NCBI GenBank assembly: GCA_015178975.1 | Contig: WHVD01000009.1 | Coordinates: 1,178,001-1,242,000 of the forward strand | Reading direction: 5' to 3' | DNA length: 64,000 nt | Source of the DNA: Hysterangium stoloniferum | Lineage: Eukaryota > Basidiomycota > Agaricomycetes > Hysterangiales > Hysterangiaceae | In this document: in pieces, positions 46,701 through 55,573 of the stretch | Layout of the letters: every line of letters starts with the position of its first letter | Position numbering within the stretch: position 1 is the first letter of the stretch | Notes under the pieces: model-generated | Databases searched by the model: none | The model's input: the letters and a program-made list of their open reading frames with translations, nothing else | What the model was told of the DNA's origin: nothing | Translations under genes and position numbers: made by a program

Positions 46701-46908
46701 CACAGTACATTCCGAACGAGATTTGGCTTCTGTCCGTGCTCAAGAATTTATTACCGACCTCGACGAATTACATCAAGAACTTCGGAAAGCTATTTCTTTC
46801 GCACAGGAACATTATCAATGTTCCGCGGACAAAAACAGGATCCCGCCTCCTAATTTTAAAGTTGGTGATCAGGTTTTTGTAAAAGCTCAATTCTTCCGTA
46901 CTACCTGA
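43780..46908 (+). CDS. Gyp-C pol, 1042-aa open frame (fossil)
   Basis: Polyprotein in the usual Ty3/gypsy order. Protease ALIDSGSTHCFVD is at the start. Reverse transcriptase follows with [11 protein letters not shown] near 270 and YLDDILVFS near 375. RNase H has ETDASDYAIAAILS near 520. The integrase zinc-binding region has HDHPISGHYG near 755 with its CxxC near 790. The integrase core has MDFIEQL near 825, VTSDRGSKF near 880 and GYHPEGDGQTERVNQ near 910. The catalytic motifs are visible. The chromodomain lies in the adjoining open stretch 47002-47325. Confidence 0.95.
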   Translation: MFRALIDSGSTHCFVDTTFATKHNLKLHSVPAISLRLFDGTSNTAITQACNMSIRFPCGTSQTVTFFVTQLDSSCSAVLGYNWLTRYNPLIDWVLGSITFQTHDTSVPPAASIPANAFSASTASPASIETSKPPKISLINASAFVRASKLDGSQCFSISLKVDEASGRFATPELSELKADLEGVPEKYHDFADIFSKQKADRLAPHRPYDLKIDIEPGSNPPLGPIYPLSQSELSSIREFLDEHLSIGFIRPSKSPYGAPVLFVRKKDGSLRLCVDFRGLNSITRKDKYPLPLVTDLLDAPRKARIYIKIDLKHAYHLVRIAEGDEWKTAFRTRYGSFEWLVMPFGLTNAPSAFQCFVNDIFSDMLDVCVIVYLDDILVFSKDPALHDEQVREVFRRLRKNGLFANGKKCYFDMDSIEYLGFIIGPDGLRMDETKVQVVRDWPEPRKVKDIQSFLGFANFYRRFIRNYSDITVPLTCLTRKTQPWVFDDKCRSAFQTLKNAFTSAPILSHWKPDFPIIVETDASDYAIAAILSIQESNGEIHLVAFLSRTLSVSELNYDVHDKELLAIFEAFKHWRHYLEGSATPVDVVTDHKNLEYFSTTKLLTHRQARWSEFLSAFNMIIRFRPGRLGGKPDAMTRRWDVYPKEGESNYAVVNPHNLKPVFTTQQLSASIRATSLYYPIMRSVMIMDIEQLHQDILSALTSDPALKPHLDIPDNSNQPRWSQDSQGFIRLDGRIYVPDSDNLRLRILQYKHDHPISGHYGINNTLGLIRREYTWPNLRDFVTQFCKSCTTCLRSKTQRHKPYGLLKQLPIPEKPWNSISMDFIEQLLTSEGFTSILVVVDRFSKQGIFIPTHDTITSLQLAELFIIHVFSKHGVPSHVTSDRGSKFISHFFQALGKALDMKLHFTSGYHPEGDGQTERVNQTLEQYLRIYCNYQQDNWKSLLPIAEFAYNNSPNATTGISPFFANKGYNPNLTVHSERDLASVRAQEFITDLDELHQELRKAISFAQEHYQCSADKNRIPPPNFKVGDQVFVKAQFFRTT

Positions 46909-47001
46909 CCTTCTAAAAAACTCGCTGAGAAATTCTTAGGACCTTTTGAAATTATAGCACAAGCCGGTTCACTTTCATGGACTCTCCGTCTTCCCGACAG
47001 T

Positions 47002-47325
47002 ATGCGAGCAGTCCACCCCATTTTCCACGTTTCCATGTTAGAACCTTGTGTTCCCAACTCATTCCCGGAACGTACTCAACCTCCGTCCCCTCCGGTCATC
47101 ATTGATGGAGAACCCGAATTCGAAGTTTCCGAAATATTGGATTCTAAAATCGACAATCGTCGACGTACTTGTGAATTGCTCTATTTAGTTAAATGGGCAG
47201 GTTATGAAGGTACCGACGAGGAAACTTCATGGATATTGGCCACGGAACTTGGACATGCTATGGAAATTGTTACTGACTTCCACACGGCTTATCCAGGCAA
47301 ACCCGGACCTTTATCATCACTCTAA
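47002..47325 (+). CDS. Gyp-C integrase C-terminus and chromodomain (fossil)
   Basis: Open stretch with VHPIFHVSMLEPC (end of integrase) and a chromodomain (FEVSEILDSKID, LLYLVKWAGYEGTDEETSW). In chromoviruses this domain directs integration to marked chromatin. It is the C-terminal part of pol. Confidence 0.9.
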   Translation: MRAVHPIFHVSMLEPCVPNSFPERTQPPSPPVIIDGEPEFEVSEILDSKIDNRRRTCELLYLVKWAGYEGTDEETSWILATELGHAMEIVTDFHTAYPGKPGPLSSL

Positions 47326-47415
47326 TCTTTCTGTTCCTTTCTGATCAACTTCCGACACTTCCATTTTCACACTCGTTTTAGGTTTTGCAAGTCAAAAAAA
47401 AAATATTATTAAAAT

Positions 47416-48558
47416 CTATCTTAAAGTCTCTGACACCCCAAATCCACCTTCCGTCCCAACCTCCGGCTCTTCAGCAATTTCCGCACTTTCCACCATATCC
47501 TGTACCTCCTCATCTTCACTCTCCTCTTTTCCTGACCCCCATCTCCGCTCCACACACTCCGCCAATGGATCGTTCGACTGGTTTTTTGCCTTATCGGCAA
47601 ATCGTTCAGATACCGCGATTACACCGATACTAACCATCATCTTCTCCAGGAAATCGTTTTGCCTCCGGAAATTCCGGACCAATGAACGGAAACCCTTCTC
47701 CTGGATCTCATTATGGCGATCCAGTGTTTCCCGCATTTCCCGCATTTCAACCCCGATGAAGACCATTGTATCAACCAATTCCTTAAGGAGCTCAACGCCC
47801 ATACCATCCGTACTCGGCAACTTAGTTTCTGCAGTTTTGGTCGCTCCTGAACCTTCCGCGATGGTAGGTTTTTGAGCCTTTTCGCTTTTCGGAACCCTTT
47901 TCGCAGCAAGAGTGCACGGAAGTTTGAGGACCGCGCAAGGATAACAAGTTCCACCCCATTTTACCTTCTGCTTCCAACAAGTTATATTCCGTACGGAACA
48001 TCGAGCACATGGAGTGTCATGGGCAATTTCCATCCGTTCTGGAGCTTTGACCTTTGGTTTCTGTTTCGGAAGTTAAACGACTACCGTTCCCGTTACAGAT
48101 ACACTCACTTTAGGACTCGAAGGCCCAGCTTCTCCCTCTACTTCCACCTCCACGGCTTTTCGCTGTACGTAACAGTTATCGGTTGGAACCACGGAAATCT
48201 ATGGAATTGGACTCACCTTTCCTTCCCTTACCTCCTTACGTTTTTCCGCCGCCTCAGCTTCTTGTTGTTTCCACACTTCTTCTTCCTTCAACCTCCGATC
48301 CTCCATCACTTTCCGCAACCTCGCCAACTCTTTTTCTTTTTCCGCCTTCACCCGCTCCAATTCCCGCTTCTCCGCCTCCTCCGCATCTTTCAACTCCTGC
48401 ATCAACGCTCTTTCCTCCTCCTCCTGTCGTCGCTTCAACTCCTCCATTTTCTGGCGTTTTTGTTGAAGTTCTGCGACCTTCGACATCTTTTGAAGTACGG
48501 ATATTTCGGTATCTGAGTCTTCCGGGGTAGTGATGAACAACGGCCGACGAATCGACAT
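47416..48558 (-). CDS. Gyp-C antisense gene-like segment (fossil)
   Basis: Opposite to gag-pol, between the chromodomain and the 3' LTR, are two open stretches. 48558-48199 (119 aa) is a strongly charged coiled coil (ELQQKRQKMEELKRRQEEEE). 48033-47416 (205 aa) begins with a Cys cluster (CARCSVRNITC, then CYPC and a further Cys), continues helical, and ends acidic. A GTGAGT donor follows the first stretch (about 48212), so splicing is likely. The Cys pattern recalls fungal zinc-binding modules, but the assignment is uncertain. Gyp-A has a counterpart. The function is unknown. Confidence 0.6.
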
Positions 48559-48743
48559 ACAAGTTGTGGTTGAAGAAACAAAAACGTTAAATTCGAATAT
48601 TTGGAAGTTTTTATACTCAGAATAACAGCCGAAACTCTCACCTCCATATTTGCGTAAATTTCACGACACATAACAATCAGCCGTCGCTTCAAACACTCAG
48701 TACCTAATCGCCTCTATGGGATTTCGGCCTAACAGGGGGGTAC

Positions 48744-49307
48744 TGTTACGACCCGTTCCCGGATGTTTCAATATCCGACTTCCGATCTTCCACTTTCAAT
48801 ATCCGATATCCGACTACGGAACATCATAGTTACCGTATCATCCGCGTTCTTCGTTTGTTCCACATTTGGTAATTTGTCCGTTGACAAGTATTCACTCGTT
48901 TGTTGTTGTATTCCCGTCTCGGAATATTGTCTTCCTAATATGTCTTATTGTATTTCCGATTTAAGAACACTTCCGTTTCCGTCTTATTATGGTCTCAGTT
49001 TGTAGTACAATAATGAGTAGACTTATATTAGTTTCCGCGAATTTGTACTTTACTTTAGATCTGATATCGACTTAGTTTCTTATTCCTCCTCCCGTCTTTC
49101 TGTACGCTCGATATTCGGAACTCTTCGGAACTCTGAATATCCATATCTTCTGTCGTTAAGTTCACTTCCGAAATTAAGGACATAGAGCGTTTGCGTAGAG
49201 GCGCAGCACATAAGCTGAAGCCGATGTCCTGACCCTATCCACGAGTTTCCGACTTCCCGGTGACTTCCCGATAGTTCCGAAATAAGTTCCCGACACGGCA
49301 CTTAACA
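48744..49307 (+). repeat. Gyp-C 3' LTR
   Basis: 564 bp, preceded by a G-rich polypurine tract (48735-48740) and followed by the target duplication AGAAA. It differs from the 5' LTR at about ten sites. Confidence 0.97.
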
Positions 49308-50676
49308 AGAAATATCCATCTTGGTTTTTCCCAGCTTTGAAGATAACACAAGCTTCCCTGTCATATTATCAGAGAAATACCATACTGTAACAGCCTAAGA
49401 AGACTTACTGATCTCCATCCTTCAATTGGCCCCATTTAGATGTTAGAAAATCAGAGACCATTAATGATACACCTTCACCCTTTGGTTTAGGGATAGCCAC
49501 CTGATTTAAATGGATCCATTTAGTTTTTCTATGATCATTAGCATATAAAGTAGATTCATCATGAGTCACTGCTATAATCCTAAACCATCCATCAGATACT
49601 GGGTAGCCTTTTGGCTCTATTGGATTTCCATCATTGTCAAAGGTAACCATTCACTTTGAATATCCTTGCCACTGCTCTAAGAATCCTTTGTAGTAGAGAA
49701 CAACATCCCCCCACCCATGACCATCAATGTACATTTCCATTTGATTTCTTCCCATATCTCCAGCCCATCTTCTGCAACCAGTTTCAAGCAGTCCTAATTA
49801 ATATTCCCTTTTTTTTTTCCCAGGTATATGGCAACTTATTTCTTCTGATGAGACAAAATCAACAATGTCTTGAGCATTAATAATGCCATCTTTTCCTTTT
49901 TCAAGAAGATAAAGTTGAATTAATTGACAAAAATCTTCATCTTGGAGAAGTGATTGGGATCTTCCATAATGGTGTGTTGGTAGATTGCCTGTTGTCAGAT
50001 ATCGGTGAATCCAAGTTTGGATTCTTCTTGCATGATAAACACCATGACCAGCAGCCTTGGCAGCAAGAAGTGAAGCTTCCCTCCATCCATAGGACAGGGT
50101 AGAATCCAAATACAAGTTTAATGTGCCTACCATGAGTCAAGCTCTGAGAAAGACATCTACTTTTGGATCTTTGTCTTTCACTGTTAACTTTGCACAGGCC
50201 TGCTACAATGTTGGAAAATCACAATAATCCATAAAGGCAAGTGCAATATCTGATGATGATTCAATGCTGTAATCACCATATGAGCAAAGCATGTCCTGAA
50301 GTTTCTCATGCATTGTCAATGTGGCTTTCTGGCTCTGTTTGACAGAAGGTCCTTGAATTAGTTCCTGATCACTGTTTCCAACAGTATTACTTTCTGCCTC
50401 TTTATCCACCATCTCCCCTTCTTGGATTTCATTCATCAAATCCATTTCTTCAATGTAGAGATCCTACTAATTGATTCTTAGCAAGTAAATCAGAGTGACT
50501 TTAGAATGAACATGATATGTATATACCTCTATTTCTGCTCCATCAGGCCCAGGTTCCTTGCCTGGTGAATATGAAAGTGAAACATCTCTACAGTTCTTTT
50601 TCTTGAAATGATCTGTGATGAATTTTGTTTTCCCTCCTGTACAATCTTCTGCCTCTTTGCAGCATATCTGGCCATG
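49308..50676 (-). pseudogene. Tc1/mariner-like transposase, central piece
   Basis: The minus strand holds a DNA-binding, helix-turn-helix-like region (STLSYGWREASLLAAKAAGH, ARRIQTWIHRYLTTGNLP) at about 50130-49960. The first catalytic motif follows, VTHDESTLYANDHRKTKWIH (49570-49510), then PKPKGEGVSLMVSDFLTSKWG. Several in-frame stops interrupt the stretch (for example near 50200, 50150 and 49700), and a likely intron starts at GTATATACAT near 50525. In living relatives the HDES motif supplies the first acidic residue of the DDE triad. Decayed and CpG-poor. Confidence 0.85.
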
Positions 50677-51399
50677 TGTTACGACTGTGTCGCAACCCTT
50701 CACACGCCGACGGTCCCCGATGGTATACCCTCGTTATACGTCTTCGACAATACAAGATCTCAGAAGCCGTCAGTCCCCCGACGCTGACGTATGCTCTCCG
50801 GTCAATCAAACCCGACTACGCCTTTCTGTCTGGTTATGCTTTGATACGTCCTTTTCATTATGTTGATCCGTTCCACTCTATGTTTCACATATGTCTATCT
50901 ATATTTGTAGTCCTCGAACTATTTCCTTTTATCGTAATTTCCATTCTCGGTTATCATCGGCCTCCAAACTAATCATAAACTTCCCGTTCCTAGTCAAGCT
51001 TAATGTTAATACCGTTTTCCGCCCTTCTCCCCATTAGTACTTTCTAGATGCCTGTTACTTGTATATGAGCCCGCTATAGTTGTAGTTACTAGGCAATCAG
51101 AATATCAACTCAGAATACCCTCATACGTCTGTAGCAGTCTCATACTAGAAGAATCCCCTTTCCGCCTTTGCGTGCACTCGCCCACTCTCGGCCCCGATCC
51201 CTTGGCCCGACACTTGACTTGTCCTTCAGTTCCGATTGGTATCTCGCCGAAAGGTTCTTCTTAGGATTTAGTCTTCACCTGTCTGAAATTTAAGGACAAC
51301 CTACGGATATTTGCGAGGGCGCAGCACATAAGCTGAAGCCAAGTCCTCCCGATCGGTCCCCATCGGCCACCGACATTAGTCAGTTTCTAGTTCTTAACA
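50677..51399 (+). mobile_element. LTR-D solo LTR (fossil)
   Basis: A 723-bp TGTTACGACTGTG...GTTCTTAACA unit flanked by CCATG (50672-50676 and 51400-51404). It contains the shared LTR motif at about 51289-51342 (AGGAC...GTCCT outer stem) about 60 bp before its end. CpG-rich, so younger than its Tc1/mariner host. Confidence 0.95.
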
Positions 51400-51403
51400 C
51401 CAT

Positions 51404-51896
51404 GGATCTTTTGTAATTGCCAGTATAAAACCCTGGCCTCTTGGTCTTTGCCCTCTTCTGCTTCTCCTCTTCTTGTGCCGCTCTCTGTGCATCCTGAAGA
51501 GTTTGAATGAATGTTAAGAGATCCACTTCATTCTCAATTTCTGCCTCCTCTTCCTCTTCTTCATCCAAATCTGATTCATTTGCTTCATCATTCTCCCCCT
51601 CCCCCTTCCTCTCCCCCTCCCCCTTCCTCTCCCCCTCCCCCTTCCTCTCCCCCTCCCCCTTCCTCTCTCCCCCTTCCTCTCTCCACCTGTTCATTAACTG
51701 TCAAACACATATCAGGTTCAGAATTAAATCCACTATCAACACCACCCCCTTCTGATTGATCTTCCAGACCTTCCTGCAATCTTGTTGTGTTTATGTGCGG
51801 AAGTTCATTGTGCTTATTTATACCACAGTTGAGGTTGTTAATCCTGGCCTTATGAGCTCTAGACAGTCTTCCTATTGATAACCCTTTTAAGGGCAT
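51404..51896 (-). pseudogene. Tc1/mariner-like transposase, N-terminal piece
   Basis: From a plausible ATG at 51896 the minus strand reads MPLKGLSIGRLSRAHKARIN, passes through an acidic and Gly/Glu/Arg/Lys repeat region (GEGERKGEGERK, 51593-51690) and ends at RPGFYTGNYKRS. That motif is typical of the N-terminus of fungal Tc1-type transposases. It is cut there by solo LTR-D. An alternative upstream ATG at about 51910 is in another frame. Confidence 0.7.
51593..51690. repeat. 18-bp polypyrimidine tandem repeat inside the transposase N-terminus
   Basis: About five units of CCCCCTCCCCCTTCCTCT on the plus strand; on the coding (minus) strand it encodes EGERKG repeats. Its length is a multiple of three, so the frame is kept. 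Confidence 0.85.
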
Positions 51897-53019
51897 TAAA
51901 TGTAGACATATTAGATATGTAAATGTGAAGTACTGTTAGGGTGCATACACAGTGGGTTTCCAGAGAAACCCATGGGATATCTGGTAGGACTTGGCTTCAG
52001 CTTATAGGCTGCGCCCTCACGAGATTGTGTTGTTCAATTTCAGACAGGCAGACAGGAATCCCAGGGAGTCCAGGTGGGGTTTGTGGGTCAAGGGGTCGTA
52101 GGTCGGAGGTCGTGGGTTGAGAGGTCGGGAGTCGGGATAAATAAGAGAGATATGTAGATGTGCTGGAGCCCATGGGCTCTGACTAGCATGAGCAGTGTAA
52201 TTCAAGTAGGAGTTTAGAGCGGAAAATGTATTAGATTACTGGGGGGAATCTGTAATGTATTAGCCTTATTATAATATTATTTTCTGGAAAAAGGAGTCCA
52301 ATGCTCTATCAAAGTGTGCAAATACTCAATTCACTACAAGGTAAAATAATTTAAGTATTTGATATTAATCAGTGGCAGCCTAAATAGACTTAGAACCCCT
52401 GAAGTCAAGAGTTTACTTGAATATATGCACCCTACTTTGCAAAGAAGGTTTTGAGAGCTGCTTGTGCAAGCTTGTTCTTTTTCTGTGATAACAACTACTA
52501 AAATAAGAATAACAATTTACTGATTCCAAAGCTAGATTTAACTTCAATGCTAGCTAGTTTATATATATTTTATACTATTTGTCAAACAGTAAAAATATTT
52601 ATAAACGGGTCAAAAGATTAGATATAGAATAAAACACTATTTGGCTAATATATGCTTTATTTACACTAATCTACAGGGTCTACTGTGATACTAACTTATC
52701 AGGATCTTAATGTAGTCTTAGGATCTTGCAAGGATATTCTCAGTATTTATTTATGTGAATATGCTTTACTGATTCACAATAAATGAGCAAGGGAACAGGG
52801 ATTATTTGTAATATAATAATCAGTCAAATTACTCAACAAGAGGTGACTGAAGTTTTAGATTACAAATAACAAGAAATGTAACAAGGATTACTTGCAATGT
52901 AATAATCAGTCAAATTACTCAACAAGAGGTGACTGAAGTCTTAAACTACAAATAACAAGATATGTAACAAGCAGTCAAATTACTCAACAAGAGGTGACTG
53001 TGGTACAAAGGATTAATGC

Positions 53020-53223
53020 CAAATTACTCAACAAGAGGTGGCAGGGAATCCTGATTGGTAGAATTACTGTCAAATTACTCAACAAGAGGTGACAGGGAAT
53101 CCTGATTGGTAGAATTACTGTCAAATTACTCAACAAGAGGTGACAGGGAATCCTGATTGGTAGAATTACTGTCAAATTACTCAACAAGAGGTGACAGGGA
53201 ATCCTAGGTGCCAGATGCTCAAT
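53020..53223. repeat. 51-bp tandem repeat, four copies
   Basis: Each unit starts CAAATTACTCAACAAGAGGT. Related single units occur upstream at about 52830-53000 with different tails. The apparent minus-strand 17-aa peptide repeat simply follows from the period being a multiple of three. Confidence 0.9.
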
Positions 53224-53544
53224 TAAGAGGTGGCAATAAACTGCTAGCTGCAGTGACACACTGATGTGTTGATAAATTGGTTGATAAGATTGGTTTTATT
53301 TCATGGCTGGAGCAGAGCTCCTTATATACACTGAGATGTGAGACATTTAGAGACATATTGAACTTTATTTCTATCCTATTTTAGCTATTTTACTTGGAAT
53401 GTTTTAGACATTTCTGCCATTCTCTATTGTAGCATATATGATGACATAATGTATGACATAATATTCCCAGATGACATAACATATGACTTAATATTCCTAA
53501 ATGACATATTGTATGACATAATATTCCCGCGCTAGTGCGCGTGT

Positions 53545-54240
53545 GACACCTGTCGCGCCTTGTGACTATCGCGCGCCTTTTGTGACTGTCGCGCGCCCTT
53601 GTGACTGTCGCGCGCCCTTGTGACTGTCGCGCGCCCTTGTGACTGTCGCGCGCCCTTGTGACTGTCGCGCGCCCTTGTGACTGTCGCGCGCCCTTGTGAC
53701 TGTCGCGCGCCCTTGTGACTGTCGCGCGCCCTTGTGACTGTCGCGCGCCCTTGTGACTGTCGCGCGCCCTTGTGACTGTCGCGCGCCCTTGTGACTGTCG
53801 CGCGCCCTTGTGACTGTCGCGCGCCCTTGTGACTGTCGCGCGCCCTTGTGACTGTCGCGCGCCCTTGTGACTGTCGCGCGCCCTTGTGACTGTCGCGCGC
53901 CCTTGTGACTGTCGCGCGCCCTTGTGACTGTCGCGCGCCCTTGTGACTGTCGCGCGCCCTTGTGACTGTCGCGCGCCCTTGTGACTGTCGCGCGCCCTTG
54001 TGACTGTCGCGCGCCCTTGTGACTGTCGCGCGCCCTTGTGACTGTCGCGCGCCCTTGTGACTGTCGCGCGCGCCCTTGTGACTGTCGCGCGCCCTTGTGA
54101 CTGTCGCGCGCCCTTGTGACTGTCGCGCGCCCTTGTGACTGTCGCGCGCCCTTGTGACTGTCGCGCGCCCTTGTGACTGTCGCGCGCCCTTGTGACTGTC
54201 GCGCGCCCTTGTGACTGTCGCGCGCGCCCTTGTGACTGTC
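53545..54240. repeat. 19-bp GC-rich minisatellite, about 36 copies
   Basis: The unit is GACTGTCGCGCGCCCTTGT, nearly perfect, with two places where an extra CG or GCGC is inserted (about 54070 and 54222) and a degenerate first unit. It is extremely CpG-rich within an otherwise AT-rich insert. Open frames on the minus strand are an artefact of a stop-free unit. Confidence 0.97.
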
Positions 54241-54420
54241 ACTCGTTGTGACGATGGTCACTCGTTGTGACGATGGTCACTCGTTGTGACGATGGTCACT
54301 CGTCGTGACGGCCGGTCACTTTGTTGTGACGTCCGGTCACTTGTTGTGACGACCGGTCACTTGTTGTGATGACAGGTCACTTGTTGTGACGACCGGTCAC
54401 TTGTTGTGACGAGTATTCCC
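54232..54420. repeat. GTCACTCGTTGTGACGATG / GGTCACTTGTTGTGACGACC repeats
   Basis: About nine units of 19-20 bp in which GTCAC and GTGAC form small inverted repeats. They adjoin the 19-bp array and share its TTGTGAC core, so the two arrays probably have one origin. Confidence 0.85.
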
Positions 54421-55573
54421 GCGCATTATATAATAAGCGCCAGGTGGCCGGTTTGAAGATATATAGTTAAAAAAGAATAAAAAGTAGAAATTTCGTAGCT
54501 CCCTCAATTTATAAGATAAAAATGCAAAATAAATTGCATAAATTCAATATAAATTAAGAGAATATTGTACAATTTTTATGATCGCGATATAAGTACATTT
54601 AGAAGCTTTTGTTAAGAATTTCGTTTTGGGGAAATTGTGAAAAATAGAAAAACCTTTTAAAATACATGACAGAATCTAAGCCGATTTTCTGACTGGATTG
54701 TATGTACAACATCTGCCAGACTATATAGACTGTGGAATGAATGACATACCAAATCCAGTAATAATGAAATGAAACTAGCAAAACATAAAATGAGAATAGT
54801 AAACACCAAATTTGGTGTTAGGAACAGGACGGAATGGAGCGGAGTCCAAATCGTGACAAATCATAAACCATAATGGGAAATAGAGCGGGAGTGGAGTCTG
54901 AATTGTGACAGGTCATTTGACTAAAATGGGAATGGGGCTCTGTTAGAGGGATGACGGGTTTTCCAAGCAGGGTCTGGTGACTGACATGCAGGACAAGGTT
55001 GGACATAGACAGGGACAGAGTCTGGTGGGTATTCTGGTGACTGATACACAATGTAACAAAGTTGAATGTAGACAAGTCTGACATACGGAGTCCAGCGGGA
55101 ATTCCAGTAAACTGACAATTGGTGCGTATAGGGTGTGGGTGTGTATAAGTTAGTGCCCAGAGTCTGGTGGGAATTCCGGTTGTAACAAGTACAAGACAAA
55201 ACACTGTATACCTTAATATCAATTGAAACTGGTTTTTGTTGAATTTTTGACCTGAGTTGTTGTTATGGGGTATTTTGGCACTTACTATATTTGGGTGCTT
55301 ACTAGATCAAGTGACCTGCCAAATCCTCTCCCTTCAAAAATAGAAAATACTGGTATTTGCAAGAGAACACCAAAAAAATATATTAGAAAAAATATTATTA
55401 TTTTGAAGAATATCTTTTTAACTAAATTATTTTTTAGAAATGTAGTTCCTAGCAATAATACTTAATATATCCTTAAACACTTCTTAGGAGTCATATTTAA
55501 TTTATATATTTTTTGCTGTTGCTAAAAGGGATAGAACAGTTGCTTATGTAAAGGGGTGCATTGCCCCTACTTA

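Larger units (their letters stand above)
41818..49307 (+). mobile_element. Gyp-C, Ty3/gypsy chromovirus, nearly whole (fossil)
   Basis: Two 564-bp LTRs (41818-42381 and 48744-49307), TGTTACGACC...CACTTAACA, are flanked by a perfect AGAAA duplication (41813-41817 and 49308-49312). The LTRs differ at about ten positions (roughly 1.8%), nearly all at CpG sites, so the insertion is fairly young. Internal order: gag, pol (protease, RT, RNase H, integrase), chromodomain, and an antisense gene-like segment. A G-rich polypurine tract precedes the 3' LTR. It looks almost whole, with perhaps one or a few breaks. It interrupts the Tc1/mariner transposase. Confidence 0.97.
52251..54671. mobile_element. 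LTR-E: 2421-bp TG...CA insertion with minisatellites (fossil; class uncertain)
   Basis: Flanked by GAATC (52246-52250 and 54672-54676). It starts TGTAATGTATT and ends AATACATGACA, so 10 of 11 terminal bases are inverted repeats. TG/CA ends with a 5-bp duplication suggest a very long solo LTR; the inverted termini would also allow a non-autonomous DNA transposon. It holds a 51-bp repeat (53020-53223), a 19-bp GC-rich array (53545-54240) and GTGAC repeats (54232-54420). No believable gene. Confidence 0.75.
51934..55187 (-). mobile_element. Gyp-A-family solo LTR, split by a 2.4-kb insertion (fossil)
   Basis: The pieces 51934-52250 and 54672-55187 match the Gyp-A LTR in minus orientation. The pair is flanked by AGTAC (51929-51933 and 55188-55192). 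Without the insert it is about 830 bp. CpG-poor and diverged from the Gyp-A LTRs. Confidence 0.9.
30772..55571 (-). mobile_element. Tc1/mariner-like DNA transposon (about 3.2 kb net) expanded to 24.8 kb by nested insertions
   Basis: Left end ATGTAGGGCAACGCA and right end (reverse complement) AGTAGGGGCAATGCA form imperfect inverted repeats of about 35 bp that also share CCTTTAC.TAA. TA dinucleotides flank both ends (30770-30771 and 55572-55573), the expected target duplication. Removing the nested elements with their target duplications leaves about 3.2 kb. The transposase (minus strand) survives in three pieces at about 51404-51896, 49308-50676 and 41082-41817. The element is CpG-poor, indicating age. 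Exact end positions are uncertain by a few bases. Confidence 0.75.

Noticed and set aside
47872-48516. 214-aa plus-strand frame, Phe/Leu-rich, before the Gyp-C 3' LTR
   Set aside because: It is the complement of the Glu/Lys-rich antisense coiled coil; the hydrophobic bias is a reverse-complement effect.
51507-51759. Plus-strand Ser/Pro-rich frames opposite the transposase N-terminus
   Set aside because: They are the antisense of the 18-bp polypyrimidine repeat inside the transposase coding region.
52984-53259. Minus-strand frame encoding a 17-aa hydrophobic peptide repeat
   Set aside because: It simply mirrors the 51-bp tandem repeat, whose period is a multiple of three.
53532-54261. Two overlapping minus-strand open frames of 231-236 aa with DSHKGARQSQGRATV repeats
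   Set aside because: They are produced by a stop-free 19-bp minisatellite read through successive frames; there is no start context, domain or conservation.
53011-54420. CRISPR-like array
   Set aside because: The repeats are contiguous, without unique spacers, and the surroundings are eukaryotic transposons.
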